Of a stretch of 64,000 bases of DNA, positions 1 through 8,164 are shown piece after piece; within the stretch, counting starts at the first letter, position 1, and every line of letters begins with the position of its first letter. The notes under the pieces were generated by a model. It was not told where the DNA came from. It did no database searches and saw nothing but the letters and a program-made list of their open reading frames with translations. Both the position numbers and the translations under genes were made by a program. Source of the DNA: Oxalobacteraceae bacterium AB_14 (GTDB lineage: Bacteria > Pseudomonadota > Gammaproteobacteria > Burkholderiales > Burkholderiaceae_D). The stretch lies in the NCBI GenBank assembly GCA_000381565.1, contig KB906725.1, positions 3,234,377 through 3,298,376 on the forward strand. Reading direction: 5' to 3'.

Positions 1-1
1 G

Positions 2-652
2 GGCACCCACGTCGGCGACCAGCCGCACAATGTGGCCCGCAACCGCGAAATCCTGTGTGCCTTGCTGCCGGGAACGCCGGCCTGGCTGTCGCAGGTACAC
101 GGCACGGCGGTGGTCGACGTGGCCCGGATCGGGCCGCAGGACGTGCCGGAGGCGGACGCCAGTTTCTCCGTCGCGCCGGGCAAGCCCTGCGTCATCATGA
201 CGGCCGACTGCCTGCCGGTGCTGTTCTGCGATGTCGAAGGCAAGACCGTGGCGGCCGCGCATGCGGGCTGGCGCGGGCTGGCCGCCGGCGTGCTGGAAAA
301 CACGCTGGAGTCGATGCGCGCAGCCGGCGCCGGCGAGCTGATGGCCTGGATGGGGCCGGCGATCGGCGCCTACCAGTTCGAGGTCGGGCAGGAAGTGAAG
401 CAGACTTTCCTGGGCGGTGCGGTCGACGCATCCGGCGTGCGCCACGTGGAAGCGGCGTTTACCCCGATCGACGGCAAGCCGGGCAAGTACCTGGCCGACA
501 TCTACGGGCTGGCGCGCTACGTGCTACACCGGGCAGGGGTGATGCAGGTGCACGGCGGCGAGTTCTGCACCGTGTCCAATTCCGGCCGCTTTTACTCCTA
601 CCGGCGCGACGGCGTCACCGGCCGGCAGGCGGCCCTGATCTGGATCAAATGA
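2..652 (+). CDS. pgeF: Peptidoglycan editing factor PgeF / YfiH-type laccase-domain protein (5' partial)
   Basis: The reading frame is open from base 2 (GTHVGDQPHNVARNRE...), so the true start lies before the window; the GTG at 32 is internal. YfiH-family signatures are visible: VHGTAVV, MTADCLPVLFCD (Cys and Asp of the metal site), AAAHAGWRG (His), WMGPAIGAYQFEVG and the C-terminal FYSYRRDGVTGRQAALIWI. Family members are cytoplasmic zinc enzymes reported to remove wrongly incorporated residues from UDP-MurNAc peptides and to act on purine nucleosides. It stops 18 bp before the convergent small gene. I am confident of the family and less so of the physiological substrate. Confidence 0.9.
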   Translation, partial: GTHVGDQPHNVARNREILCALLPGTPAWLSQVHGTAVVDVARIGPQDVPEADASFSVAPGKPCVIMTADCLPVLFCDVEGKTVAAAHAGWRGLAAGVLENTLESMRAAGAGELMAWMGPAIGAYQFEVGQEVKQTFLGGAVDASGVRHVEAAFTPIDGKPGKYLADIYGLARYVLHRAGVMQVHGGEFCTVSNSGRFYSYRRDGVTGRQAALIWIK

Positions 653-669
653 ATCGGCGCGGCGCCGGC

Positions 670-894
670 TTAGTCTTCGGCTTCGGTTTGGGCCGCGGCC
701 TGGCGGGCCTGGTGCGCCGCCAATTCGGCCGCGCGGCGCCGGGCTTTGCGCTTGCCGGTGCCCGAGATGTAAATCAACGTACTCAAGGGCAGCACGCAGT
801 AGAACAAAAACGTTACAATTCCCGCAACGACGGTCGGCTCGGTCAGAGCCATCAGTCCGACTACGTAGATCCAAGCAATAGCAACAATCAGCAT
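670..894 (-). CDS. Small hypothetical membrane protein (74 aa)
   Basis: ATG at 894 reads a 74-aa protein with two predicted membrane segments (about residues 2-20 and 22-44) followed by a highly charged tail (GKRKARRRAAELAAHQ...). It lies between pgeF and phaC and diverges from phaC across only 46 bp, so the two must share a promoter region. I recognise no family. The two-helix plus basic-tail layout and the fit between neighbours argue for a real gene. Confidence 0.6.
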   Translation of the reverse strand: MLIVAIAWIYVVGLMALTEPTVVAGIVTFLFYCVLPLSTLIYISGTGKRKARRRAAELAAHQARQAAAQTEAED

Positions 895-940
895 CAGCAG
901 CCCAGTTAAAGATATTTAAACTATTTTTAGGGAATCAAAC

Positions 941-2677
941 ATGAATTTGCCAGATCCTCAAGCCATTGCCAACGCCTGGATGTCGCAGATGAGCGACCCC
1001 GGACAGTGGCAATCCTGGTTCAATATGGCGCCCACCACGGACGGCAATCCGCTGGCCGCCATGATGCAGGATGTGGGCGCCTCGGTGAAACCAGAGGCCA
1101 TGGAGCAGCTGAAAAACCAGTATCTGCAAGATTTTGGCGATTTATGGCAGGAGTTCTTGTCCGGCAAGTCGCCCGATGTGGCCGACCGCCGCTTCACCTC
1201 GTCCGCCTGGCAGGGCAATCCCATGTCGTCGTTCAATGCGGCATCATACCTGCTCAACGCCAAATTCCTGAATGCCATGGTCGACACGGTCGACACGTCG
1301 AGCCAGCAAAAGCAGAAGATCCGCTTTGCCGTGCAGCAGATCATCGACGCCATGTCGCCGGCCAACTTCCTGGCCACCAATCCCGAAGCCCAGCAAAAGC
1401 TGATCGAAACCAAGGGCGAGAGCCTGACCAAGGGCCTGGCCAATATGCTGGCCGACATGAACAAGGGCCATATCTCGCTGTCGGACGAATCGGCGTTCGA
1501 GGTCGGCCGCAACCTGGCCACCACCGAGGGCACGGTGGTGTATGAAAATCCGCTGTTCCAGCTGATCCAGTACAAGCCGGCCACGGCCACGGTGCACCAG
1601 CGCCCGCTGCTGATGGTGCCGCCTTGCATCAACAAGTTCTACATCCTTGATTTGCAACCGGAAAATTCGCTGGTGCGCTATGCGGTGGAGCAGGGCAACA
1701 GCGTGTTCCTGATCTCGTGGAGCAATCCCGACCAGTCGCTGGCCGGCACCAGCTGGGACGATTATGTCGACCAGGGCGTGATCGAAGCGATCCACGTGGT
1801 GCAGGACATCAGCGGCCAGGAGCAGATGAACATGCTGGGCTTCTGCGTCGGCGGCACGCTGGTTTCGACCGCGCTGGCGGTGCTGGCGGCGCGTGGCGAG
1901 AAGCCGGCCTCCAGCCTAACGCTGCTGACCACCTTCCTCGACTTCAGCGACACCGGCGTGCTGGACGTGTTTGTCGACGAAGCACAGGTGTCGATGCGCG
2001 AGCAACAGCTGAAGGGCGGCGGCCTGATGCCGGGCCGCGACCTGGCCAGCACCTTCTCCAGCCTGCGTCCGAACGACCTGGTGTGGAACTACGTGCAGTC
2101 CAACTACCTGAAGGGCAACGAACCGCCGCCGTTCGACCTGCTGTACTGGAATTCGGACAGCACCAATTTGCCGGGCCCGATGTTCTGCTGGTATCTGCGC
2201 AACACCTACCTGGAAAACAGGCTCAAGACCGGCAAGCTGAAGGTGGCGGGCCAGAAGGTCGACCTGGGCAGCATCGAGGCGCCGGCCTTCATCTACGGCT
2301 CGCGCGAAGACCACATCGTGCCGTGGATGTCGGCCTTCAGCTCGATGAACATCCTCAATCCGGGCAAGGTCAAGGCCAACCGCTTCGTGCTGGGTGCGTC
2401 CGGCCACATCGCCGGCGTGATCAACTCGGTGGCGAAGAACAAGCGCAGTTACTGGACCAACGACAAGCCCCTGGGCCGTGCCGCCGCCAAGCCGCAGGAC
2501 GGCGAAGCATGGATGGCCGGCGCGACGGAAAACCCAGGTAGCTGGTGGCCGGAATGGGCCAAGTTCCTGGCCGAGCACGGCGGCAAGGAGGTCAAGCCTA
2601 AAGCCAAGCCCGGCAATGCCCGCTACCAGGCCATTGAACCGGCCCCCGGCCGCTATGTGAAGGTACGTGCAGATTAA
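941..2677 (+). CDS. phaC: Class I poly(3-hydroxyalkanoate) polymerase PhaC
   Basis: 578 aa, the usual class I length. The polymerase joins (R)-3-hydroxyacyl-CoA units into PHA at the granule surface. The modified lipase box GFCVGGT puts the nucleophile at Cys302. Asp457 (SREDHIVPW) and His489 (GASGHIAGV) complete the triad of the alpha/beta-hydrolase fold. The PhaC N-terminal domain fills roughly residues 60-230. The ATG at 941 follows AGGGAATC. The regulator gene phaR follows in the same direction with a hairpin terminator between. No thiolase or reductase gene (phaA/phaB) is in the window. Confidence 0.97.
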   Translation: MNLPDPQAIANAWMSQMSDPGQWQSWFNMAPTTDGNPLAAMMQDVGASVKPEAMEQLKNQYLQDFGDLWQEFLSGKSPDVADRRFTSSAWQGNPMSSFNAASYLLNAKFLNAMVDTVDTSSQQKQKIRFAVQQIIDAMSPANFLATNPEAQQKLIETKGESLTKGLANMLADMNKGHISLSDESAFEVGRNLATTEGTVVYENPLFQLIQYKPATATVHQRPLLMVPPCINKFYILDLQPENSLVRYAVEQGNSVFLISWSNPDQSLAGTSWDDYVDQGVIEAIHVVQDISGQEQMNMLGFCVGGTLVSTALAVLAARGEKPASSLTLLTTFLDFSDTGVLDVFVDEAQVSMREQQLKGGGLMPGRDLASTFSSLRPNDLVWNYVQSNYLKGNEPPPFDLLYWNSDSTNLPGPMFCWYLRNTYLENRLKTGKLKVAGQKVDLGSIEAPAFIYGSREDHIVPWMSAFSSMNILNPGKVKANRFVLGASGHIAGVINSVAKNKRSYWTNDKPLGRAAAKPQDGEAWMAGATENPGSWWPEWAKFLAEHGGKEVKPKAKPGNARYQAIEPAPGRYVKVRAD

Positions 2678-2781
2678 TTTCAGCAGGGAAAAAGCATACT
2701 ATTGTCTATCTGTAAATTTGGTTGCGTTGCAATAAAACCCAAAAGTTATATCAGATTGTGCAAGACATGCTTTTTCCCCTC

Positions 2782-2787
2782 TATAAT
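2782..2787 (+). promoter_or_regulatory. Perfect -10 hexamer upstream of phaR
   Basis: TATAAT lies in an AT-rich stretch after phaC. A TGCAAG at 2759-2764 lies 17 bp upstream as a weak -35. It is likely a promoter for phaR, though the hairpin at 2808-2834 lies between it and the gene. The assignment rests on the hexamer only. Confidence 0.45.
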
Positions 2788-2807
2788 AGAAAAAGTAGGC
2801 TAGTGGG

Positions 2808-2834
2808 AAAGCGGACCGAAGTTCGCTTTTTTTT
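2808..2834 (+). terminator. Rho-independent terminator or attenuator between phaC and phaR
   Basis: A 9-bp stem (AAAGCGGAC pairing with GTTCGCTTT, one G-T pair) closes a CGAA tetraloop and runs into eight T residues. It lies 130 bp after the phaC stop and 45 bp before phaR. A good -10 hexamer, TATAAT (2782-2787), sits just upstream, so RNA started there would have to pass this hairpin before reaching phaR. It may be a phaC terminator, a leader attenuator, or both. Confidence 0.75.
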
Positions 2835-2878
2835 CGAATTGTTAGAGTACGCGCTGCGGCGCAATAAGTGGACTTGTG

Positions 2879-3442
2879 ATGAGTAGTGCGAAAAAAAATG
2901 CTGAACGTCTGATTAAGAAATATCCGAATCGCCGTCTGTACGACACGCAGACCAGTTCCTACATCACGCTGACGGACGTCAAGCAGCTGGTGCTGGACAA
3001 CGAAGAATTCACCGTGGTCGACGCCAAGAGCAATGAAGACCTGAGCCGCAGCATCCTGCTGCAGATCATCCTGGAAGAAGAGGCCAGCGGCGCGCCGATG
3101 TTCTCCAGCGACGTGCTGGCGCAGATCATCCGCTTCTACGGCCACGCCATGCAGGGCATGATGGGCTCCTACCTGGAAAAGAACGTGCAAGCGTTCACCG
3201 ACATCCAGCGCAAGTTCACCGGCACCACCGCCGGCGGCCTGGAAGGCAAGCCCTTCAGCCCGGAAATGTGGACCCAGTTCATGAACGTCCAGGGCCCGAT
3301 GATGCAGGGCATGATGAACAACTACATCGACCAGAGCAAGAGCCTGTTCGTGCAGATGCAGGAGCAAATGCAAAGCCAGAGCAAGAACATCTTCGGCACC
3401 TTCCCCTTCGTTCCGGGCGTGCCGCCGACCGACAAGAAGTAG
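2879..3442 (+). CDS. phaR: Polyhydroxyalkanoate synthesis repressor PhaR
   Basis: 187 aa from ATG 2879 (a GTG one codon earlier is also possible). The N-terminal PHA-accumulation regulator domain is clear: LIKKYPNRRLYDTQTSSYIT, then DVKQLVL and the acidic ILEEEASGAP segment. A second domain (about residues 70-110) and a Met/Gln-rich C-terminus follow (MQEQMQSQSKN). PhaR proteins bind both PHA granules and DNA, repressing phasin and their own genes until polymer forms. The neighbour phaC supports the assignment. It ends with TAG and is followed by a clear terminator. Confidence 0.95.
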   Translation: MSSAKKNAERLIKKYPNRRLYDTQTSSYITLTDVKQLVLDNEEFTVVDAKSNEDLSRSILLQIILEEEASGAPMFSSDVLAQIIRFYGHAMQGMMGSYLEKNVQAFTDIQRKFTGTTAGGLEGKPFSPEMWTQFMNVQGPMMQGMMNNYIDQSKSLFVQMQEQMQSQSKNIFGTFPFVPGVPPTDKK

Positions 3443-3463
3443 TCCTGCACGCTCCGCAGCATT

Positions 3464-3501
3464 AAAAACGGCACAGCCACTGCGGTCGCTGTGCCGTTTT
3501 T
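3464..3501 (+). terminator. Rho-independent terminator after phaR
   Basis: ACGGCACAGC pairs with GCTGTGCCGT around a short loop, flanked by A5 and T5. It works in either direction and separates phaR from the beta-glucosidase locus. Confidence 0.85.
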
Positions 3502-3532
3502 GTAGCCAAGTTACAAAAACTCCAGAATTTCG

Positions 3533-3562
3533 TTGACCCCAGAATTTCTTCAGTAGTACTAT
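3533..3562 (+). promoter_or_regulatory. Sigma-70-type promoter of the beta-glucosidase/sugar ABC locus
   Basis: TTGACC (3533-3538) and TACTAT (3557-3562) are separated by 18 bp. The predicted start site near 3569 lies directly before the operator-like palindrome and 46 bp before the GTG start of the glycosidase. Confidence 0.55.
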
Positions 3563-3573
3563 CGATGTCCTGT

Positions 3574-3589
3574 GTGGAAGCGTTTCCAC
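3574..3589 (+). promoter_or_regulatory. LacI-family operator (near-palindrome GTGGAAGCGTTTCCAC)
   Basis: The two halves GTGGAA and TTCCAC are perfectly symmetric around a GCGT centre with one mismatched pair, close to the known LacI/GalR sugar-operator form TGGAA-N4-TTCCA with a central CG. It lies just downstream of the predicted -10, where a bound repressor would block transcription. The likely binder is the LacI-type protein encoded at 9306-10313. I found no second copy by eye upstream of the ABC genes or the regulator. Confidence 0.65.
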
Positions 3590-3614
3590 CCCGCGAATAG
3601 ACGAAGGAGTTGCT

Positions 3615-4994
3615 GTGGTAGTTGATGCATCAGTTGCACTGGAAGAGACGTTTTCGCCGCCGGCCGACTCGGTCCTGTGGAACCAGGATTTCCTGCTGGG
3701 CGCCGCCACGGCGGCCTACCAGATCGAGGGCGCCGTCGCCGAAGACGGCCGCATTCCCTCGATCTGGGACACCTTCTCGGCCACGCCGGGCAAGACGCTG
3801 GCCGGCGACACCGGCGCCGTCGCCTGCGACCACTACCACCGCTGGCCGGACGATATCGAACTGCTGGCCAGCCTGAACGTCGGCGCCTACCGCCTGTCGA
3901 TCGCCTGGCCGCGCGTGATGACTGAAGACGGCCAGCCGAATCAAGCGGGCATCGCCTTCTACCGCAAGCTGCTGACGGCGCTGCGCGCCAAGGGCTTGAA
4001 GACCTACGTCACGCTGTACCACTGGGACCTGCCGCAGCACCTGGAAGACCGGGGCGGCTGGGTCAACCGCGACACCGCCTACCGCTACGCCGAATACGCC
4101 GACATGATCAGCCGGGAGCTGGCCGGTCTGGTGGACGCGTGGGCCACGCTGAACGAGCCGTGGTGCTCGGCCATGCACGGCTACGGCACCGGCCACCACG
4201 CGCCGGGCAAACAGGACGTGGTCTTCGCCACGCAGGCCATGCACCATCTGCTGCTGGGCCACGGCCTGGCGGTGGCGCGCCTGCGCGCCAACGATCCGGC
4301 GGCGCAAGTGGGCATCGTCGCCAACGTCGGCCGCGGCACCAGCACCGGCGCCAGCGACGCCGACCAGCATGCGGCCTGGCTGTTCGAGCTTCAGCACAAC
4401 AACTGGGTGCTCGATCCGCTGCTGAAGAAGTCCTATCCGTCGGCGCTGTGGGAACTGTGGCCAGGCGCCGAGCCGCTGATGCTGGCCGGCGACATGGACA
4501 TCATCGGCGCCAAGCTCGATTTCCTCGGCATCAATTACTACTTCCGCACCAATGTCGTCAGCGACGGCAAGCATGGGTATCACGAAGTGGACCTGGAGGG
4601 CGTGGAGCGCACCCAGATGGGCTGGGAAGTCTACCCGGACGGCCTGCGCCATCTGCTGGTCGGCTTCCGCCGCGACTACCCGAACCTGCCGCCGATCTAC
4701 ATCACAGAAAACGGCATGGCCACCGACGATGAGGTGATCGCCGGCGAAGTCGACGACCGCCAGCGCATCTCGTTCCTGAACCGCCATCTGGAAGCGGTCA
4801 ATCAAGCGGTGAAGGCGGGCGTCGATGTGCGCGGCTACTTTATCTGGTCGCTGATGGACAATTTTGAATGGGCCTTCGGATACGAGCGCCGTTTCGGTAT
4901 CATCCATGTCGACTACGCCACGCAAACGCGCACGCTGAAGCGCAGCGCCAAGCTGGTGGCGCAATTTTTGGCCGAGAGATCCGCAAAAAGTTAG
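3615..4994 (+). CDS. GH1 family beta-glucosidase
   Basis: 459 aa, normal GH1 length. It hydrolyses beta-linked glucosides such as cellobiose in the cytoplasm, since no signal peptide is seen. Catalytic residues are clear: acid/base Glu181 in TLNEPW and nucleophile Glu365 in YITENGMA. The family start FLLGAATAAYQIEGA and the aglycone-site VDVRGYFIWSLMDNFEWAFGY are present. The GTG start at 3615 is supported by GAAGGAG 6-7 bp upstream. It is the first gene of a locus with sugar ABC transporter genes and is probably repressed through the operator at 3574. Confidence 0.95.
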   Translation: MVVDASVALEETFSPPADSVLWNQDFLLGAATAAYQIEGAVAEDGRIPSIWDTFSATPGKTLAGDTGAVACDHYHRWPDDIELLASLNVGAYRLSIAWPRVMTEDGQPNQAGIAFYRKLLTALRAKGLKTYVTLYHWDLPQHLEDRGGWVNRDTAYRYAEYADMISRELAGLVDAWATLNEPWCSAMHGYGTGHHAPGKQDVVFATQAMHHLLLGHGLAVARLRANDPAAQVGIVANVGRGTSTGASDADQHAAWLFELQHNNWVLDPLLKKSYPSALWELWPGAEPLMLAGDMDIIGAKLDFLGINYYFRTNVVSDGKHGYHEVDLEGVERTQMGWEVYPDGLRHLLVGFRRDYPNLPPIYITENGMATDDEVIAGEVDDRQRISFLNRHLEAVNQAVKAGVDVRGYFIWSLMDNFEWAFGYERRFGIIHVDYATQTRTLKRSAKLVAQFLAERSAKS

Positions 4995-5050
4995 ACATCC
5001 GGCAAAGCTATCCGAATAAAATGGGCGCTCGACGCCCACTGGGAGACAGA

Positions 5051-6292
5051 ATGTTCAAGGCATCAAAACTGGCGGGCGCCATCGCGCTTGCCGTGGCGGC
5101 ATGCGGCGCAGCCCATGCACAAGCACCGTTGAAAGCGACGGTGATCCACTGGTGGACGTCGGGCGGCGAATCCCAGGCGGTCAGGCAGTTCGCGGATGCG
5201 TACAACAAGGCCGGCGGCCTGTGGATCGACAACGCCATCGCCGGCGCCGACCAGTCGCGCGCCACCACCATCAACCGCATCGTCGGCGGCAATGCGCCGA
5301 CGGCCGCGCAGTTCAACACCTCCAGGCAGTTCCGCGATTTCGTCGAGCAGGGCTTGCTGAACAACGTCGACGACGTGGCGGCCGCCGGCAAGTGGGACCA
5401 GATCATGCCGCCGGCTATCCTGGCCGCGATCAGGATCAACGGCCACTTCTACGCCGCGCCGGTGGACATCCACATGCCGGCCTGGTTCTTCTACTCCAAG
5501 GCTGCGTATAAAAAAGCCGGCATCGCCAACGAGCCGCAGACCTGGGATGAATTCCTGGTGCAGCTGGCCAAGCTGAAGGCCGCAGGCCTGGTGCCGCTGG
5601 CCTTCGGCGGCCAGGTATGGCAGGAGAAGATCACCTTCGACGCCATCTTCGCGATGGTAGGCGGCGCCGATCTGTACCTGAAAGTGTACCGCGACCGCGA
5701 CCAGAAAGCCGTGATGTCGCCGGCCTTCAGGCAGGTGCTGGTCGACTTCAAGAAGCTCAAAGCCTTTGTGGACGCCGGCTCACCGGGCCGCAACTGGAAC
5801 GACGCCACGGCGATGGTCGTCAGCGGCAAGGCCGGCGTGCAGATCATGGGCGACTGGGCCAAGGGCGAGTTCTCGTCGGCCAAGCAGGTGGCGGGCAGGG
5901 ACTTCGGCTGCTTCCCCGGCTTCGGACCGAAAGCGCCGTACATCGTCGCCGGCGACGCCTTCGTGTTCCCCAAAACCACGGACGCCAGCGCCATCAGGGC
6001 GCAGAAGCTGCTGGCGACGGTGGTCACTTCGCCGGCCGCGCAGGTGGCCTTCAACTCGCGCAAGGGGGCGATCCCGATCCGTGGCGACGTCGATGAATCG
6101 ACGCTGGACATCTGCGCCAGGCAGGGCCTGGCCATCATCAAGGACAAGAGCCGCCAGTTGCCGAATGCCGAAATGCTGGCGACCCCGGACACCACCGGCG
6201 CCTTGCAGGACGTGCTGACCAGTTACTGGAACAAGAACCAGTCGCCGGACGACGCGCAAAAAGCCTTCGCCCGCGCGCTGAAGGATCAATAA
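5051..6292 (+). CDS. Sugar ABC transporter, periplasmic substrate-binding protein (GtsA-like)
   Basis: 413 aa from ATG 5051 with GGGAGA upstream. Upstream in-frame codons overlap the glycosidase and are not used. A Sec signal peptide ends near AAHA-QAP. The mature start ATVIHWWTSGGE resembles glucose/mannose-binding GtsA proteins of family 1 solute-binding proteins. The next gene begins 3 bp after its stop, so the four transport genes are one operon. With a beta-glucosidase in front, the ligand is probably glucose or a beta-glucoside; the exact sugar cannot be read from sequence. Confidence 0.9.
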   Translation: MFKASKLAGAIALAVAACGAAHAQAPLKATVIHWWTSGGESQAVRQFADAYNKAGGLWIDNAIAGADQSRATTINRIVGGNAPTAAQFNTSRQFRDFVEQGLLNNVDDVAAAGKWDQIMPPAILAAIRINGHFYAAPVDIHMPAWFFYSKAAYKKAGIANEPQTWDEFLVQLAKLKAAGLVPLAFGGQVWQEKITFDAIFAMVGGADLYLKVYRDRDQKAVMSPAFRQVLVDFKKLKAFVDAGSPGRNWNDATAMVVSGKAGVQIMGDWAKGEFSSAKQVAGRDFGCFPGFGPKAPYIVAGDAFVFPKTTDASAIRAQKLLATVVTSPAAQVAFNSRKGAIPIRGDVDESTLDICARQGLAIIKDKSRQLPNAEMLATPDTTGALQDVLTSYWNKNQSPDDAQKAFARALKDQ

Positions 6293-6295
6293 GCC

Positions 6296-7180
6296 ATGGC
6301 CAAGAAGCGTCAAAGCGTTTCCATCGCCGCCTACATCGCCATGATCCCGATGGCCTTGACGGTGCTGCTGGCCTACCTGGGCACGATGCTGTGGACGGCC
6401 CGCGTGTCGGTCAGCAGCTCGCGCACCTTCCCGGCCAGCGACTTTGTCGGCGCCTCGCAGTACATCCGCCTGTTTAATAATGATCGCTGGCTGCTGTCGC
6501 TGCAAAATGTCGCCATCTATGGCGTGCTGTTCATCGCCGCCTGCCTGGTCATCGGCTTCCTGCTGGCGGTGTTCATCGACCAGAAGGTGATGGCCGAAGG
6601 CGCGCTGCGCACCATCTTCCTGTATCCGTATGCGATGTCGTTCGTGGCCACGGGCCTGATCTGGCAATGGATACTGAATCCCGAACTGGGCATCCAGGAA
6701 GCGCTGCACAAGCTGGGTTTCGCCGACGCCAGGTTCGACTGGATCGTCGACCAGGACATGGCGATCTACACCATCGTCATCGCCACCGTGTGGCAGGCTT
6801 CCGGCCTGGTGATGGCGCTGATGCTGTCCGGCCTGCGCGGCGTGGACGAGGAATTGTGGAAGGCCGCCCGCATCGACGGCATCCCGCGCTGGCGCGTCTA
6901 CGTCAGCATCGTGCTGCCGATGCTGGGGGCGTCGGTGTCCACCGCCTTCGTGCTGCTGTTCGTCATGGTGGTGAAGGTGTTCGACTCGGTGGTCGCGATG
7001 ACCCAGGGCGGCCCTGGCACGGCGAGCGAAGTGCCGGCCAAGTTCATCATGGATTACCTGTTCGGCCGCGCCAACATCGGCCTCGCGTCGGCGGCGTCGA
7101 TCGTGCTGCTGTCCACGGTGCTGGCCATTGTCGCGCCGCTGTACTATGTGCGCAACCGCCGCGCGGCCAAGGGGGCGTGA
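6296..7180 (+). CDS. Sugar ABC transporter permease (MalF/GtsB type)
   Basis: 294 aa inner-membrane permease with about six hydrophobic segments. The EAA loop that contacts the ATPase is visible as EELWKAARIDGIPRWRVYVSIVLPML. The gene follows the binding protein by 3 bp, and its TGA overlaps the ATG of the second permease. Confidence 0.93.
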   Translation: MAKKRQSVSIAAYIAMIPMALTVLLAYLGTMLWTARVSVSSSRTFPASDFVGASQYIRLFNNDRWLLSLQNVAIYGVLFIAACLVIGFLLAVFIDQKVMAEGALRTIFLYPYAMSFVATGLIWQWILNPELGIQEALHKLGFADARFDWIVDQDMAIYTIVIATVWQASGLVMALMLSGLRGVDEELWKAARIDGIPRWRVYVSIVLPMLGASVSTAFVLLFVMVVKVFDSVVAMTQGGPGTASEVPAKFIMDYLFGRANIGLASAASIVLLSTVLAIVAPLYYVRNRRAAKGA

Positions 7181-8151
7181 TGGGGCAGGTCGTCAAATTC
7201 GATAAGGCAGGAATGGACAAAGCAGCAGGGCTGGCGCCGGGCGCCGCCGCCAACGACAGCACCGCCGGCGCCCCGCCGGCCATCAAGCCGCGCCGCAAGC
7301 TGGCGTGGACGCCGGCCCGCATCGGCGTGTACGGCTTCCTGATCGTGGCGGCGCTGTTCTTCCTGCTGCCGCTGTACGTGATGCTGGTGACCTCGGTCAA
7401 GCCGATGGAAGAGATCCGCCTCGGCACGCTGTTTGCGCTGCCGATGCATGCGACCCTGGAGCCCTGGCTGCAAGCGTGGCAGTCCGCCTGCACGGGACTC
7501 GATTGCAACGGCATCCGCGGCGGCTTCTGGAATTCGGTCGCCATCGTGGTGCCCTCAACCGTGCTGTCGATCGCCATCGGCGCGGTGAACGGATATGCGC
7601 TGTCGTTCTGGCGGCCGCGCGGCGCGGGCCTGCTGTTCGCCATCTTGATGATGGGCGCCTTCATTCCGGTGCAGGTGATGGTGTATCCGCTGGTGCGCAT
7701 GCTGGCCGCGGTGAACCTGTTCAGCTCTCTGCCGGGCATAGTGCTGATCCACACCATCTTCGGCATGCCGGTGATGACGCTCTTGTTCCGCAACTACTAC
7801 GCGGCGCTGCCGATGGAATTGTTCAAGGCCGCCCGCATCGACGGCGGCGGCTTCTGGCGCATCTTCCTGCAGCTGATGCTGCCGATGTCGACGCCGGTGA
7901 TCGTGGTCGCCGTCATCATGCAGGTCACGGGCATCTGGAACGACTTCCTGCTTGGCCTGGTGTTCGCGGGTTCCGAGCATTTGCCGATGACGGTCCAGCT
8001 GAACAACATCATCAACACCACCACCGGCGAGCGCCTGTACAACGTCAACATGGCTGCGACCATCCTGACGTCGGTCGTGCCGCTGGCTCTCTATTTCATT
8101 TCCGGCCGCTGGTTCGTGCGCGGCATCGCCTCCGGCGCGGTTAAAGGTTAA
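7180..8151 (+). CDS. Sugar ABC transporter permease (MalG/GtsC type)
   Basis: 323 aa from the ATG overlapping the previous stop (TGATG). A polar N-terminal extension of about 45 residues, rich in Ala/Gly/Pro, precedes the first membrane helix (GVYGFLIVAALFFLLPLYVM). The EAA loop reads MELFKAARIDGGGFWRIFLQLMLP. It pairs with the upstream permease to form the channel. Confidence 0.92.
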   Translation: MGQVVKFDKAGMDKAAGLAPGAAANDSTAGAPPAIKPRRKLAWTPARIGVYGFLIVAALFFLLPLYVMLVTSVKPMEEIRLGTLFALPMHATLEPWLQAWQSACTGLDCNGIRGGFWNSVAIVVPSTVLSIAIGAVNGYALSFWRPRGAGLLFAILMMGAFIPVQVMVYPLVRMLAAVNLFSSLPGIVLIHTIFGMPVMTLLFRNYYAALPMELFKAARIDGGGFWRIFLQLMLPMSTPVIVVAVIMQVTGIWNDFLLGLVFAGSEHLPMTVQLNNIINTTTGERLYNVNMAATILTSVVPLALYFISGRWFVRGIASGAVKG

Positions 8152-8164
8152 CTTAGGGTTAAAC

